Assembly: GCA_040755755.1 (NCBI GenBank) | Contig: JBFLZW010000010.1 | Span: 99,645-163,644, forward strand | DNA length: 64,000 nt | From: a bacterium | Lineage (GTDB): Bacteria > SZUA-182 > DTGQ01 | Direction of reading: 5' to 3' | In this document: positions 8,444 to 18,098 of the stretch, piece after piece | Layout of the letters: each line of letters opens with the position of its first letter | Numbering within the stretch: position 1 is the first letter of the stretch | Made by a program: the position numbers and the translations under genes | The notes under the pieces: model-generated | The model's database searches: none | What the model was told of the DNA's origin: nothing | What the model saw: the letters and a program-made list of their open reading frames with translations, nothing else

Positions 8444-9391
8444 TTAAAGAATTTGAGATAATTCCCAGGGGTACCACCGCTTCAGTGCAAATGCTTCAGT
8501 ATGGTGATTGTTTGAACCTATTATCGTTGTTACTGCACAGTTAAAATGAAGTTTCCGCAATATATTGAACATCTCAGGGCTGTACTGGGCTTCTTTGCCA
8601 AATGGATAAGCAAAACTGCTCACCTGTTTACCAACCTTTTCCTCGATCGTTTTTTTTGATTGCTGGATTTCCTCTTCAGCCACAGCAAGCGGTATCCTGG
8701 TCAATATCGGATGGTTGACGGTGTGGGCCCCAAAGGAAATCCCCTGTTCAGACATCTCCCGGATTTCATCCCAGCTTAACATGAGGTTATCAAGCTCCCT
8801 GAAATCATTAACTGCAAGTCTTATGCCCAATTCATCGAGCAGACGGAGCCGCTGCTCATCGGGACAATCTTTGAAATATCTCATGACCTTCTCGGATGCA
8901 GCAAACTTTTCCTCTCTGGTTCGCAGGGGAGCGGTAATGCGCTTATCAGCGGCAAGCTCCAGATATGTTTTGTCTGTTTTCATAAACATGAAGCGCAGCT
9001 TGATAAACCAGGGTGCGATCCCGCTTTCAACATAGCTCGTAGTTACAAAAATAGTAGCCGGAACCTGATATTTTTTCAGAATCGGGTAAGCTTTCTCAAA
9101 GTTATCTTTGAACCCGTCATCAAAAGTGATGGCTACACAACCGCGCAGGGATTCTCCTTTTTGGGATCTCTCCATGATTTCGTCAAGTGACATAACATGG
9201 TAATTCTTTACCAGGAAGGCAATTTGCCGTTCAAAATGACTGGTTGATGTTTCCGGATAAAAGCCGTTGGGCTTATCGGTTATCATATGATAAGGCAATA
9301 CGAAAAATCTCTCTAAAAGAAGACTGAAACGGTAAATTTTAGCCTTAAATAACAACTGCTTGCATGCGCTTTTCACTGGGGACGGTACCAT
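8444..9391 (-). CDS. Polysaccharide deacetylase (NodB/CE4 family)
   Basis: 315 aa. The CE4 motifs are visible: FDDGF at 90-94 (motif 1, metal and base Asp) and GAHTVNHPIL near 220 (motif 2, metal-binding His pair), followed by SFAYPFGKEAQYS (motif 3-like Arg/Pro loop region). It should remove N- or O-acetyl groups from the nascent or finished polysaccharide. There is no clear signal peptide, only a basic N-terminus with a hydrophobic patch (about 20-35), so it may act in the cytoplasm or at the membrane. Five bp separate it from the upstream glycosyltransferase. A second deacetylase domain in this cluster is fused to the exosortase. Confidence 0.88.
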   Translation of the reverse strand: MVPSPVKSACKQLLFKAKIYRFSLLLERFFVLPYHMITDKPNGFYPETSTSHFERQIAFLVKNYHVMSLDEIMERSQKGESLRGCVAITFDDGFKDNFEKAYPILKKYQVPATIFVTTSYVESGIAPWFIKLRFMFMKTDKTYLELAADKRITAPLRTREEKFAASEKVMRYFKDCPDEQRLRLLDELGIRLAVNDFRELDNLMLSWDEIREMSEQGISFGAHTVNHPILTRIPLAVAEEEIQQSKKTIEEKVGKQVSSFAYPFGKEAQYSPEMFNILRKLHFNCAVTTIIGSNNHHTEAFALKRWYPWELSQIL

Positions 9392-9396
9392 GGTGT

Positions 9397-10704
9397 CTAT
9401 TCCTTTGAAACAGGGATGAGCTGATAGTTACCTGAAGGCTTTTGGGGAGCTTTCACCTTCCCCAGTTTTTGAAGCAGTTTTTCAGCGTTTCCCAGCCAGG
9501 TAAATTGATTCATCACTTTCTCCTTTGCCCTCCTGCCCATACGGTTTCTCATCTTTCCATCATCCAGCAATTCTCTGATTTTCATCCTCAATGATACCGT
9601 ATCATTGGGTGGAAACAGGCTTCCGTCTTCACCGTCACGGATTATCTCCCGCAGAGGAGGATAATCCGCTGCAATCGGCGGGACTCCCAGAGCCATATAT
9701 TCAAATATCTTCATTGGCGAACCATGCATATTCGAGCCCGCCATCAAGCCTATGTCAAAGAGCTCAATATATCGTGGAACATCCTGATAATCGACAAAGC
9801 CGGTTATCGTAACCCTGTTCTGGATATTCAAGACATTGATGAGTTTTTCAAGATCTTTCCGGACCGGTCCATCACCTACCAGTAAGACATGGATATCCAT
9901 TTCCTCAAGAAGATCATGGACAGATTGAAGGAGAAAATCCAGGCCATGCCAATATACGAATGCTCCAACGCAGCCGATTACATATCGGGCTTGAATACCA
10001 AGATATTCTTTCCTCAGTTTTTTCGATGGAGGTATCTCAAACCGTTGAGGATCTATGGCATTGGGCAGGACTAAAATTTTTTCTTCGGGGATTTGCCGGT
10101 ATTGATCGAGGATCAATTGCTTAAAGTGGTGAGTAATGGTTATCAAAAGGTTTGCTTTTTCAAATACTTTTCTCTCTATCGACCGTGCCATCTCCTTGAG
10201 GGCGCAGGGCCTCGATCTTTCAATGACAGTTGCATCGTTTACCTCAAGCACGAGGGGAATTCCATATCGTTGAGCCAGAAAAGTCGAAGCAAAGTTGTTG
10301 AGAGCGTATCTCTCATATAAAAAGTCATATTTATAAAGGCTTAACATCTTACGTAAACTTTTATAGGCATAAACGTTATAGCCAAGCTCCATAATTTCAA
10401 AGGCAACCTGAGGTGTGTTTTTACTCACCATGTGCCAGAACCTGTTTAACAATGAACCATGAGAACCATTATTTGCGCTTGCAGTCTCAGGTTTTACTGA
10501 TACGGCAAAAGGGTCGATTCCGGGAGGACCGATAATGTCGACCTGATATCCGCAATTTTTGAATCCTCCTGCCATGCCCCGGATATGAACACCCTCTGCA
10601 CCTTGTCCCTGGGTGCGGTGATGGAAAAGAATCCGGCTGCTCCATGCCCGTGGCTGAAACCGCTCGGCATACTGAGAATCAGCTTTCAGTAAAGCTTCAG
10701 GCAA
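9397..10704 (-). CDS. Glycosyltransferase, GT4 family (GT-B fold)
   Basis: 435 aa with an N-terminal acceptor-binding half starting at RILFHHRTQGQGAEGVHIRG (about 24-43) and a C-terminal nucleotide-sugar half. The latter has VLPNAIDPQRFEIPP near 225 and the GT4 signature GSPMKIFEYMALGVPPIAAD near 340-360, whose Glu contacts the sugar-nucleotide. It should add one sugar to the lipid-linked repeat unit. The start is a TTG overlapping the stop of the acyltransferase by 8 bp, since no later start keeps the N-terminal strand. It is part of the exopolysaccharide operon. Confidence 0.88.
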   Translation of the reverse strand: MPEALLKADSQYAERFQPRAWSSRILFHHRTQGQGAEGVHIRGMAGGFKNCGYQVDIIGPPGIDPFAVSVKPETASANNGSHGSLLNRFWHMVSKNTPQVAFEIMELGYNVYAYKSLRKMLSLYKYDFLYERYALNNFASTFLAQRYGIPLVLEVNDATVIERSRPCALKEMARSIERKVFEKANLLITITHHFKQLILDQYRQIPEEKILVLPNAIDPQRFEIPPSKKLRKEYLGIQARYVIGCVGAFVYWHGLDFLLQSVHDLLEEMDIHVLLVGDGPVRKDLEKLINVLNIQNRVTITGFVDYQDVPRYIELFDIGLMAGSNMHGSPMKIFEYMALGVPPIAADYPPLREIIRDGEDGSLFPPNDTVSLRMKIRELLDDGKMRNRMGRRAKEKVMNQFTWLGNAEKLLQKLGKVKAPQKPSGNYQLIPVSKE

Positions 10705-11803
10705 TTGCTTGTATCCCTTTTTGAAATAAAGAGGCCAACAGCATGGTCACCATCAGGAGAAATGCAAACTGAACTGATAGACTCAGTATGGAGCTGCCCG
10801 AAACAATCGGGTTATACTTGATTAACAAAGCTCCATGCAACAGAAACAACTCATAAGAAATATTGCCGATATAGGTGAGAAACTGGCTATAGTAATTCCA
10901 GGACCCGATGCATGCGAAGAGATAGATCAATCCCATGCAAAAAAGGATGCCGATGACTTCACTGGCAAATTCATACACGATGGAGGGTATGACAGTAATT
11001 ACGGCAGGCAGGAAAAATGATTTAATCCCTATGCTCAAGACTATGCACAACAGGGATACGCCAAAGAGGATTGGTTTATTTTTGGTATTGGTAAACGATT
11101 CCCTGAAAAACGGATGATAATAGCCTAACGCGCAGCCGACCGGGAAAGCGAAGATCTGATTCCAGCCGAGATGAGTGACATAATAGTTCAGGGAGAACAT
11201 TATCGCTGAACAGGTCAGGAGAAAGAGCATAACCTTCTTCCTGCCGGGTAGAGAAGCAGCAACAAAAAACAAAATGTACCATAAAATTAACACGGTAATA
11301 TACCACCGTACGTAATCGATATGGCGTGTTGTGGTATTGATATTGATTCCCAGGAAGGTTAACAGGATATCTCCTGATGGATAGGATCTTCGCAGAATCA
11401 GATAGTCTAATACAATCAATAAAACCGTTGCAATCCAATAGGGTACCATTACCCTTTTCATTCTCTGGAGAAAATAATCTCTCAAGCCGGGCTTTTTGTT
11501 TTTGCTCGACATAGTCAGGCCATAGCCGGAAAGGAGAAAGAATAAGGCAACGGCATCACCACTGAGGATGATACTGCTTTTTGTCTTTGACACATGAAGC
11601 CACAGGTGTCCAATAATCACCAGCAAAATGGCCAGACCTTTGAGTTGACCTGTCTGTAACTTGTCAAGGAGTTGTGAATCAGCCTTTTTCAAGGTAAGAA
11701 AAGAGGCAATGAGCAGGATCGAAAAAATCACCGCATTGGTCAAATTGGCATTACCTGCGGATAACTTGGCGACTTCGTAATTGGTGAAAATGGACTGGAA
11801 CAT
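10697..11803 (-). CDS. Acyltransferase 3 family O-acetyltransferase
   Basis: 368 aa and about ten hydrophobic segments. The LKGLAILLVIIGHLWLH stretch near 54-70 carries the family's conserved His in the first membrane helix, and LFFLLSGYGLTMS near 88-100 is the second signature. Members of this family transfer acetyl or succinyl groups to sugars on the outer side of the inner membrane. Start ATG 11803 has GAGAAG directly upstream and lies 24 bp after the upstream asnB stop. Presence of both acetylating and deacetylating enzymes implies regulated acetylation of the polymer. Confidence 0.88.
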   Translation of the reverse strand: MFQSIFTNYEVAKLSAGNANLTNAVIFSILLIASFLTLKKADSQLLDKLQTGQLKGLAILLVIIGHLWLHVSKTKSSIILSGDAVALFFLLSGYGLTMSSKNKKPGLRDYFLQRMKRVMVPYWIATVLLIVLDYLILRRSYPSGDILLTFLGININTTTRHIDYVRWYITVLILWYILFFVAASLPGRKKVMLFLLTCSAIMFSLNYYVTHLGWNQIFAFPVGCALGYYHPFFRESFTNTKNKPILFGVSLLCIVLSIGIKSFFLPAVITVIPSIVYEFASEVIGILFCMGLIYLFACIGSWNYYSQFLTYIGNISYELFLLHGALLIKYNPIVSGSSILSLSVQFAFLLMVTMLLASLFQKGIQAIA

Positions 11804-11827
11804 TTCTTCTCGCTTATTGTCGGGAGG

Positions 11828-13771
11828 TTATTTTTCTTGGATATCCTGGAGCCAGTTTCTTCCCCAAAACTCAAAAAACAGGATACTCCACAATTCTGCC
11901 GAATACTCTCCTGATCCGGCCTGATGCTCCTTCCACAGAGTGGCAACGGTTTTTGTATTCAGATACCTTTCACAAATGGAGCCTTTCTCGAAGACGGAGC
12001 TTTCAAACATGGTTTTTAAATCATTCTTCAGCCACCCGGAAATCGGCATCGAAAACCCCATTTTTCTCCGATACAAAATTTCCTCCGGGACCAGGGGTTC
12101 GATTGCTTTTTTGAATATGTACTTTGGCTTCTTCCCCTTGAGTTTCAGGCTGGAAGGTATGGTTGCCACCAGTTCCACAAATTCGTGGTCCAGCAGCGGG
12201 ACTCTCACTTCGAGGGCATGGGCCATACTGGCCCGGTCTACCTTGGTGAGGATATCGTCAACCAGATAGGTTTTAAAATCAACATATTGTACTCTGGAAA
12301 GCGGATCGTCGGTATTGGCCCGTTCATAATATTCGTGAAACAGGCGGGATGGATGATAGCCATGCAGCTCTTTTTTCAGGTCGGGATTCAGAATGCTTTC
12401 CCTGAACTGGCCAAAGCAGGACATGGAGTTATAAAACCCTTCCACGGGATCAAGAGAGAGGTTTGTCAAAAGCGTTTTGGCCCGAAACATCTGGGGCAGC
12501 CAATCCGCCTTGGGATACAATCTGGCTAAGGTACCGATGATATTCTCTCGTACCGAAGCAGGGAAAAGGGACCGGGCGGTATTTTCCAGCCGGTCGAAAT
12601 AGTAGCGCCGGTAACCGGCAAAATTTTCATCACCGCCGTCACCGGAAAGCGCCACCGTCACTTTTTGCCGTGCTGCCCAGGAGACGTAATAGGTGGGAAT
12701 GGCAGAGGAATCAGCAAAGGGCTCATCAAAAAACCAGGTCAGTTTTTCCAGGGCCTCTACGGCATTTGGCGAGATCTGCATTTCATAATGATCCGTTTTA
12801 TAGCGATTCACCATCAATCGGGCATAGGGGAGCTCATTGAACTTTTCTTCATGAAAGCCGATGGAAGTTGTCTGCACCGGCTTTGGCACGAGGAGGGACA
12901 TCAGGGCCACGACTGCACTGGAATCCACCCCGCCACTTAAAAAGGCACCTAACGGCACCTCGCTGATAAGCCTGATGGAAACAGCCTCCTTCAGTTTGGC
13001 CAGAATCGCTTCACACCACTCACTCTCTGTCTGGTGGGTTGTTTCACCGAAATTCAGGTCCCAATACCTGTTGAGCGTAATTTCGCGGGATCGTACCGTG
13101 AGGGTGCATCCGGGGAGGAGCTTGGCGATTCCCTGAAAAATAGTTTTCGGGGCCGGGACATAGAGCAGGGAGAAGTAGTCATTGAGGGCTTCCAGGTTGA
13201 GGTCTCTGGATATTTCGGGATGTTGCAGAATGGCCTTTATTTCTGAGCCGAACAGGAATTTGGTCTGGTCTGCATAAAAATAGAGAGGCTTTATTCCAAG
13301 CCGGTCCCTGGCTAAAAAGAGCGTCTGAGCTTTTTCATCCCAGATGGCGAAAGCGAACATGCCCCGCAGCCTCTTGACGCACTCTTCTTTCCATTCTTCA
13401 TAGGCATGAATAATGACTTCGGTATCGCAGTTGGTTTTGAACCGATGTCCTTTATTGCGCAGCTCGGTTTTCAAGTCGGGAAAATTATAGATCTCGCCAT
13501 TAAAGGTAATCCAGACGGTTTCATCCTCATTGGTCATCGGCTGGTGACCTGAAGAAAGGTCGATGATACTGAGCCGGGTATGAACGAAGCCGACATTCCC
13601 TTTTCCGGGAGTGATCTTCCACCTGGGTGTTGGTGGATCGGCCTGGGTGCTGTTCAGAAAATATCCTGCATCATCAGGCCCACGGTGTTTCAGCACTTCA
13701 GCCATCGTCGTGAGCAAAGATTCGCCAACCGGCCGATCCTGGTAATAGAGTATCCCTGAGATTCCGCACAT
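11828..13771 (-). CDS. asnB: Asparagine-synthetase-like amidotransferase, exosortase A system type
   Basis: 647 aa starting MCGISGILYY, with the nucleophile Cys2 present. I chose ATG 13771 because it places Cys at position 2 and lies 7 bp after the upstream gene; a longer frame to 13846 would overlap that gene. Glutaminase domain about 1-200 (LKHRGPDDAGYF, FVHTRLSIIDLS, FNGEIYNF), synthetase domain with FLSGGVDSSAVVAL near 265 and LSGDGGDENFAGY near 360. Its context and length match the amidotransferase group found next to exosortase A. It contrasts with the Cys-less paralogue at 3565-5505. The substrate is presumed to be a sugar acid or lipid-linked intermediate. Confidence 0.9.
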   Translation of the reverse strand: MCGISGILYYQDRPVGESLLTTMAEVLKHRGPDDAGYFLNSTQADPPTPRWKITPGKGNVGFVHTRLSIIDLSSGHQPMTNEDETVWITFNGEIYNFPDLKTELRNKGHRFKTNCDTEVIIHAYEEWKEECVKRLRGMFAFAIWDEKAQTLFLARDRLGIKPLYFYADQTKFLFGSEIKAILQHPEISRDLNLEALNDYFSLLYVPAPKTIFQGIAKLLPGCTLTVRSREITLNRYWDLNFGETTHQTESEWCEAILAKLKEAVSIRLISEVPLGAFLSGGVDSSAVVALMSLLVPKPVQTTSIGFHEEKFNELPYARLMVNRYKTDHYEMQISPNAVEALEKLTWFFDEPFADSSAIPTYYVSWAARQKVTVALSGDGGDENFAGYRRYYFDRLENTARSLFPASVRENIIGTLARLYPKADWLPQMFRAKTLLTNLSLDPVEGFYNSMSCFGQFRESILNPDLKKELHGYHPSRLFHEYYERANTDDPLSRVQYVDFKTYLVDDILTKVDRASMAHALEVRVPLLDHEFVELVATIPSSLKLKGKKPKYIFKKAIEPLVPEEILYRRKMGFSMPISGWLKNDLKTMFESSVFEKGSICERYLNTKTVATLWKEHQAGSGEYSAELWSILFFEFWGRNWLQDIQEK

Positions 13772-13778
13772 CGCTTTA

Positions 13779-15101
13779 TCAATCAGCTCCTGACAATATG
13801 GTTGAATGGTGACTGTATTCTCTCCGGGCGGCCAAATCACGGTCATGGCCTTCCTGCAGGAGAGACTCCAGTTTTTCCATGCAGGCGGACCAGTTATACC
13901 AGGCTCTTACCTGCTGGCGCGCCCTGGCTCCCAATTTTGCCCTGAGATCTTCATCTTCCAACAGGGTTATTGTTGCACGCGAAATGCTGTCCTGATCGTT
14001 GCCTACCAGGAGATGTTCTCCCGGTACTGCATGAATGCCCTCGATGGTTTTGGAAGTGGTAACTATAGCCCTGCCCATGGCCATAGCCTCCAAAACCTTG
14101 TTCTGTACTCCCCGGCCCAGCCGCAGAGGGATGACACAAATATCAGCTCTCTGGTAGTAGGGCCTTACATCTTCGACAAAGCCGGTTACCCTGATAGTAT
14201 CTCCATTATCGAGGGCTCTTACCTTCCGTCCGGGATTGCTGCCGACGATATAAAACCGTACTTCCGGTACGGCTTTCCTGATCATGGGGAAAATCTCCTT
14301 ACTGAACCAGATCACTCCGTCCGCATTAGCATGATAGTCCATGGCCCCGGTAAACAGGAGAACAGGATAGCCGCTCTTTTTCCCGGGAGCTGAATACAGC
14401 GAAGAGTCCGGAGGGAGAGGATGCAGCTCGTCAGGATCGAAATAGTGATAATCGACGCCGTTGGCAATGACGGTCAACCGGCAGATATGAGGATTCCGGG
14501 TTTGAAAGATCTCAGCCTCTTTTTGGGAAATGACTACCGAGTGGTCAAAAAACTCCGCAGTTTTCCTCTCGTAGCGGGCCAATCTTCGGCCCTCCAGCCG
14601 ATAGATGCGGGAGAGGGGAAAGGATGCAGTCTGTCCGTACTGGAGCCATTTATCAGAATCCACATCGCAAAAATCCATAACCAGGCGGGGAGCAGAGGGT
14701 GCACCGGAGCTGCGCCTGCCAAGGGCAGGCGAGCGGAAGATGTACTCAGCCATCGGCGAGGAAAAGCACAGAATGCAATCAAAAGCCACAGTTGCCAGCA
14801 AATGGTCAACTGCCGTTTGCAGGGTTTTGGCATAAAAGTAGGGTATGGAAAGAGATTCTCCGGAAAAAAGAGCGAATACGCTTTTCAATTTGGCAATCCG
14901 GGGATTGACAGGCACTATCTTCACCTGCTGACAATAAGCCAGAAGATCGTCTCCATAGTGAAGATCTTCCGGATTATCCGCCAGACAGCAGAGATAAATC
15001 TGGTGCTTCTTTGATAACCATTTGATCTCATTGAATGAGCGAATCTTATCCCCTTTGTTGGGAGGATAAGGGATTCTATGCGCAAGGTAAAGTATTTTCA
15101 T
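13779..15101 (-). CDS. Exosortase-associated sugar transferase (GT4, EpsH1-type)
   Basis: 440 aa. The N-terminus MKILYLAHRIPYPPNKGDKIRSFNEIKWL is characteristic of the glycosyltransferases found beside EpsH/exosortase genes. The C-terminal half has the GT4 nucleotide-sugar binding block (GRGVQNKVLEAMAMGRAIV near 345-365) with the conserved Glu. It should act in repeat-unit assembly. A short, low-complexity insertion (RRSSGAPSAPR, about 127-137) departs from the family pattern. It is followed after 7 bp by the intact asnB homologue. Confidence 0.88.
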   Translation of the reverse strand: MKILYLAHRIPYPPNKGDKIRSFNEIKWLSKKHQIYLCCLADNPEDLHYGDDLLAYCQQVKIVPVNPRIAKLKSVFALFSGESLSIPYFYAKTLQTAVDHLLATVAFDCILCFSSPMAEYIFRSPALGRRSSGAPSAPRLVMDFCDVDSDKWLQYGQTASFPLSRIYRLEGRRLARYERKTAEFFDHSVVISQKEAEIFQTRNPHICRLTVIANGVDYHYFDPDELHPLPPDSSLYSAPGKKSGYPVLLFTGAMDYHANADGVIWFSKEIFPMIRKAVPEVRFYIVGSNPGRKVRALDNGDTIRVTGFVEDVRPYYQRADICVIPLRLGRGVQNKVLEAMAMGRAIVTTSKTIEGIHAVPGEHLLVGNDQDSISRATITLLEDEDLRAKLGARARQQVRAWYNWSACMEKLESLLQEGHDRDLAARREYSHHSTILSGAD

Positions 15102-15124
15102 TCGGCCTATACCGGGAATACTTT

Positions 15125-16273
15125 TTATACCAGATACTTCGACAGGGATGGTCCGATAGTCTGGGTAACCCAGGGGGGCAGCTTTTTCCAGAGCTTTATC
15201 TTTCTCTGGTACTTGGGATTTGCAGGGCTGAGATTGGGCATTTCCGTGAGCCTGTTCAGGAAGTACTGGTAATACAATGGCTTTGGCTCAAAACCCCAAT
15301 GTCTTTTAAAATGGAATGATCCGGTATTTTCCTTGCTTCTTCCGAAATCGAAAAAGCGATAGCCGTTTTCACAGCCATATTTCATTAATTGCCAGTACAT
15401 AAAGTCATTGGGTGCCAGATCCCGGTATTCAACCAGGGAGCCCGCATAATACGGGAGAACCTGGTCTTTATAGAAGAACGTGAGAACTCCGGCAATCGGC
15501 AGCTTGTCCTGGTTCTGGATGATGAGCAGAAGGCAGTTTTCCTTGAATTCATCGCAGATGTTCTCGAAAAACCTGAAGGTAAAAAGTGGTGTTCCCAGAT
15601 TATGGAAGCTCCTCGCCAATACACTGTAAAATGACTTCAGGTTATGGTTTCCAAACTCGAAAGAAAGGTTAAATTTTTCACCCTGCCGGATCATGCGCCG
15701 GGCTTTTCTTGGAATGGCCTCCATGTTTTGGTCAAGGTCCGGGAATATCTCCCGTTTGAAGTTATAATAGAGGCTCTTGAGTGCAAGCCCATTGAGCAGT
15801 TTATCTTTATACCGGAGCTCAAGATAGTCGAGTCCCTGGCTTTTGGTAATTTCCACAGCCCGTTGCAGTAATAAATTTTCTATCTCGGTGTTATTGGCAA
15901 GTGCACCCCCGACTTCTGCAAAAGGGCTGGAGATTATAAACTTTCCAAAAAGAAAGCTTTTGATGAAGAAGAGAGGAAGTACGCCTGCAAGGGTGGTTTG
16001 AGATGATCTCTGATCATCAGGGGTAATGGCTTCCGGCGGGTCGAAGGTCTGCTCGGCGAGCAGGTAACAGGGACTGTGCCCGAAGGTCTTTTCGACAATA
16101 TTTTTCCAGCCGATGAGGTGAAAAAAACTCCCATCCGGATGTGCTTTGACGTAATTATCCCACGCTGGTTGATCATTTGGCCGTAACTGCCTGATTGTTA
16201 TGGTCGCTTTTCTGGAATCGGTTTTCTGAAGGTCGATCATCTGCTGACTTGAGTGAGGTGTAAGAGTGGCCAT
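15125..16273 (-). CDS. FemAB-like protein of PEP-CTERM/exosortase systems
   Basis: 382 aa with two GNAT-like domains. SFFHLIGWKNIVEKTFGH (about 49-66) and the C-terminal FDFGRSKENTGSFHFKRHWG (near 325-345) are the hallmark blocks of the FemAB-like family linked to exosortase loci. Related Fem proteins transfer amino acids to peptidoglycan, and the role here is unproven. The ATG at 16273 has AGGAGA about 12 nt upstream. It overlaps the exosortase fusion gene by about 100 bp, so an internal start such as ATG 16240 is possible. It belongs to the same operon. Confidence 0.85.
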   Translation of the reverse strand: MATLTPHSSQQMIDLQKTDSRKATITIRQLRPNDQPAWDNYVKAHPDGSFFHLIGWKNIVEKTFGHSPCYLLAEQTFDPPEAITPDDQRSSQTTLAGVLPLFFIKSFLFGKFIISSPFAEVGGALANNTEIENLLLQRAVEITKSQGLDYLELRYKDKLLNGLALKSLYYNFKREIFPDLDQNMEAIPRKARRMIRQGEKFNLSFEFGNHNLKSFYSVLARSFHNLGTPLFTFRFFENICDEFKENCLLLIIQNQDKLPIAGVLTFFYKDQVLPYYAGSLVEYRDLAPNDFMYWQLMKYGCENGYRFFDFGRSKENTGSFHFKRHWGFEPKPLYYQYFLNRLTEMPNLSPANPKYQRKIKLWKKLPPWVTQTIGPSLSKYLV

Positions 16274-18074
16274 TGGTGTTCACTTTCTCCTGTAATCCGT
16301 GCTCCTTACCGTCGATATCCATAAGATACTGGAAGCAGGTCGTGAAGTGGCATTGTTCGAAATTCTGTACGAACTGGAACAAGTTAGAGAGAGTTTTATT
16401 CAGGTTTGTGTAGTGTCTGAATTTCCCGTAGAGTGAGGCTTCTTTTACCACAGGCTGCTCCGGGTCAATTTCCCACGGATGCAAATAGAAGAGATAAGCA
16501 TGGTCATTTTTGAGTATGTATCGAACACCCATTATAAATGCTGGAAAGGGTATCAGGCGGAAATATCCACCTCCTCCCCAGGGAAGAACGCAATCCGAGA
16601 AGGTAATATTACTGATAGGAAGCTCGTATAAATTTTCCGAAACCTTGTGAGCGATACCTTTTTTCCAATTTCCGGCTAAAGCCAACCGCCCGTATCGAGC
16701 ATTGACGCCGAATGAATTAAAACTTGAATCGTAAAGGTACCCGCACTCTTCAACCATTTTCAGAATTTCATCACTGATAGAGAAGCTCGGAGCGCGGTAG
16801 CCAAGAACAGGAAAGCCAATGATATCTTCCAGGAGCATTTTACTCCTGGCAAGATCATCTTCCATATTTTGGCTTGATTGCCGGGAACAGAGCATATGGT
16901 TATATCCATGAGATGCGACTTCATGTCCGCGGGAATGGATCTCCCGGACAAGGCCGGGGATTCGCTCGGCGAGCCACCCAAGTACAAAGAATGTGGCTTT
17001 TACTTTGGCCTCGTCAAAAAAATCCAATAAGCGATAGGTATTTTTCTCTACTCGCAGATCTTTATTCGGCCAGTCAGCAAAGGGGATAACCGGCTTAAAG
17101 TTTTCCACCTGGAACCAGTCTTCAACATCAATGGTCAATAAGAGAGAAGGTCTTTCAGGGGGTGAATTGGAGAAACCGATTTCATCTTTTCTCTCCGGGC
17201 AGTGGTTATATATGAGCGGTTCCTGATGGACTACTGTTTTCCCACCTGTTCCGAGCCGGCCAAGAACATTATGGAAGCCAAGGAGCAGGAGTAATCCGAG
17301 AAGGAAGACCACCATTCCTGAAAACTCATGGAGGAAACCCTGGGCAACTGCGGCACCAAAGCGGCTGGCAAACCCGGCTGTCATACTGAGCCGAAACACA
17401 TTAGCCATGATGGCAATGGGTATGGCTGAGAGAAACAATAGCCATTTCTTTATCCAGGAATGACTGGAAAAATACGCGAATGCCGAGCTCAGGGCCAGGA
17501 GTGAGACCAGTGAGCGAAGGCCGGAGCAGGCATCCACGACCTCCAGGGTCGTATTGGCCAGGTACAGAACATTTCCCTCCCGCACAATGGAAATCCCGAT
17601 GGTTTTGATGAGGTTTTCAGCCATAGCCGAGGAGAATATCTGCAGGGGAAAGGCAATCGCATTCCAGATGATGGCCGGGATCGGGACCATGAACAGGAGA
17701 TAACCCAGGGGAAAAGCGATCTTGCGGGTAATTCCTTTTCCCAGGAGAAAGAACGAAAGGCCAAAGAGAGATATGATGACAGCCAGTCTCATGGTAAACA
17801 GCTCGGCACCGAGGTTGCTCACAATATGCACTGCCATCCCAAGAACGAGGAGCACTATTCCCCAGTTGCCTGATTCCACAGAATACGAAGACAGCTCTTT
17901 TCTCTTATGCCATATCATCGAGACCGCAAGAAGAGGAATGAAAAAACCATGTGAATAGTTAGGGTCTTCCATCCAATCCCTGCCGAGCTCAATAAGAGTA
18001 GTGCTAAAGAGCATAAAGAATGAAGACAGTAAAATAGTCATATAAAGGTAAGTTGAGGAGAGGAGTTTTTTCAT
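16173..18074 (-). CDS. xrtA: Exosortase fused to a PEP-CTERM-locus polysaccharide deacetylase
   Basis: 633 aa in one uninterrupted frame. Residues 1-275 are an exosortase: about eight membrane helices and the catalytic triad positions Cys183 (EVVDACSGLRS), Arg228 (NVFRLSMT) and His249 (GFLHEFSG). Residues 310-600 are a CE4 deacetylase of the type normally encoded as a separate gene beside exosortases: TIDVEDWF at 314-321, SHGYNH at 388-393, GYRAPSFSI near 425, and a C-terminal LHPWEIDP. The exosortase half should cleave PEP-CTERM proteins at the periplasmic face, and the fusion would tether the deacetylase there. It lies between epsI and the FemAB-like gene. If a stop was lost between two once-separate genes, the fusion is derived but still open and full length. 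Confidence 0.9.
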   Translation of the reverse strand: MKKLLSSTYLYMTILLSSFFMLFSTTLIELGRDWMEDPNYSHGFFIPLLAVSMIWHKRKELSSYSVESGNWGIVLLVLGMAVHIVSNLGAELFTMRLAVIISLFGLSFFLLGKGITRKIAFPLGYLLFMVPIPAIIWNAIAFPLQIFSSAMAENLIKTIGISIVREGNVLYLANTTLEVVDACSGLRSLVSLLALSSAFAYFSSHSWIKKWLLFLSAIPIAIMANVFRLSMTAGFASRFGAAVAQGFLHEFSGMVVFLLGLLLLLGFHNVLGRLGTGGKTVVHQEPLIYNHCPERKDEIGFSNSPPERPSLLLTIDVEDWFQVENFKPVIPFADWPNKDLRVEKNTYRLLDFFDEAKVKATFFVLGWLAERIPGLVREIHSRGHEVASHGYNHMLCSRQSSQNMEDDLARSKMLLEDIIGFPVLGYRAPSFSISDEILKMVEECGYLYDSSFNSFGVNARYGRLALAGNWKKGIAHKVSENLYELPISNITFSDCVLPWGGGGYFRLIPFPAFIMGVRYILKNDHAYLFYLHPWEIDPEQPVVKEASLYGKFRHYTNLNKTLSNLFQFVQNFEQCHFTTCFQYLMDIDGKEHGLQEKVNTNGHSYTSLKSADDRPSENRFQKSDHNNQAVTAK

Positions 18075-18098
18075 TGGATAATCCGGACCCCTTATATC

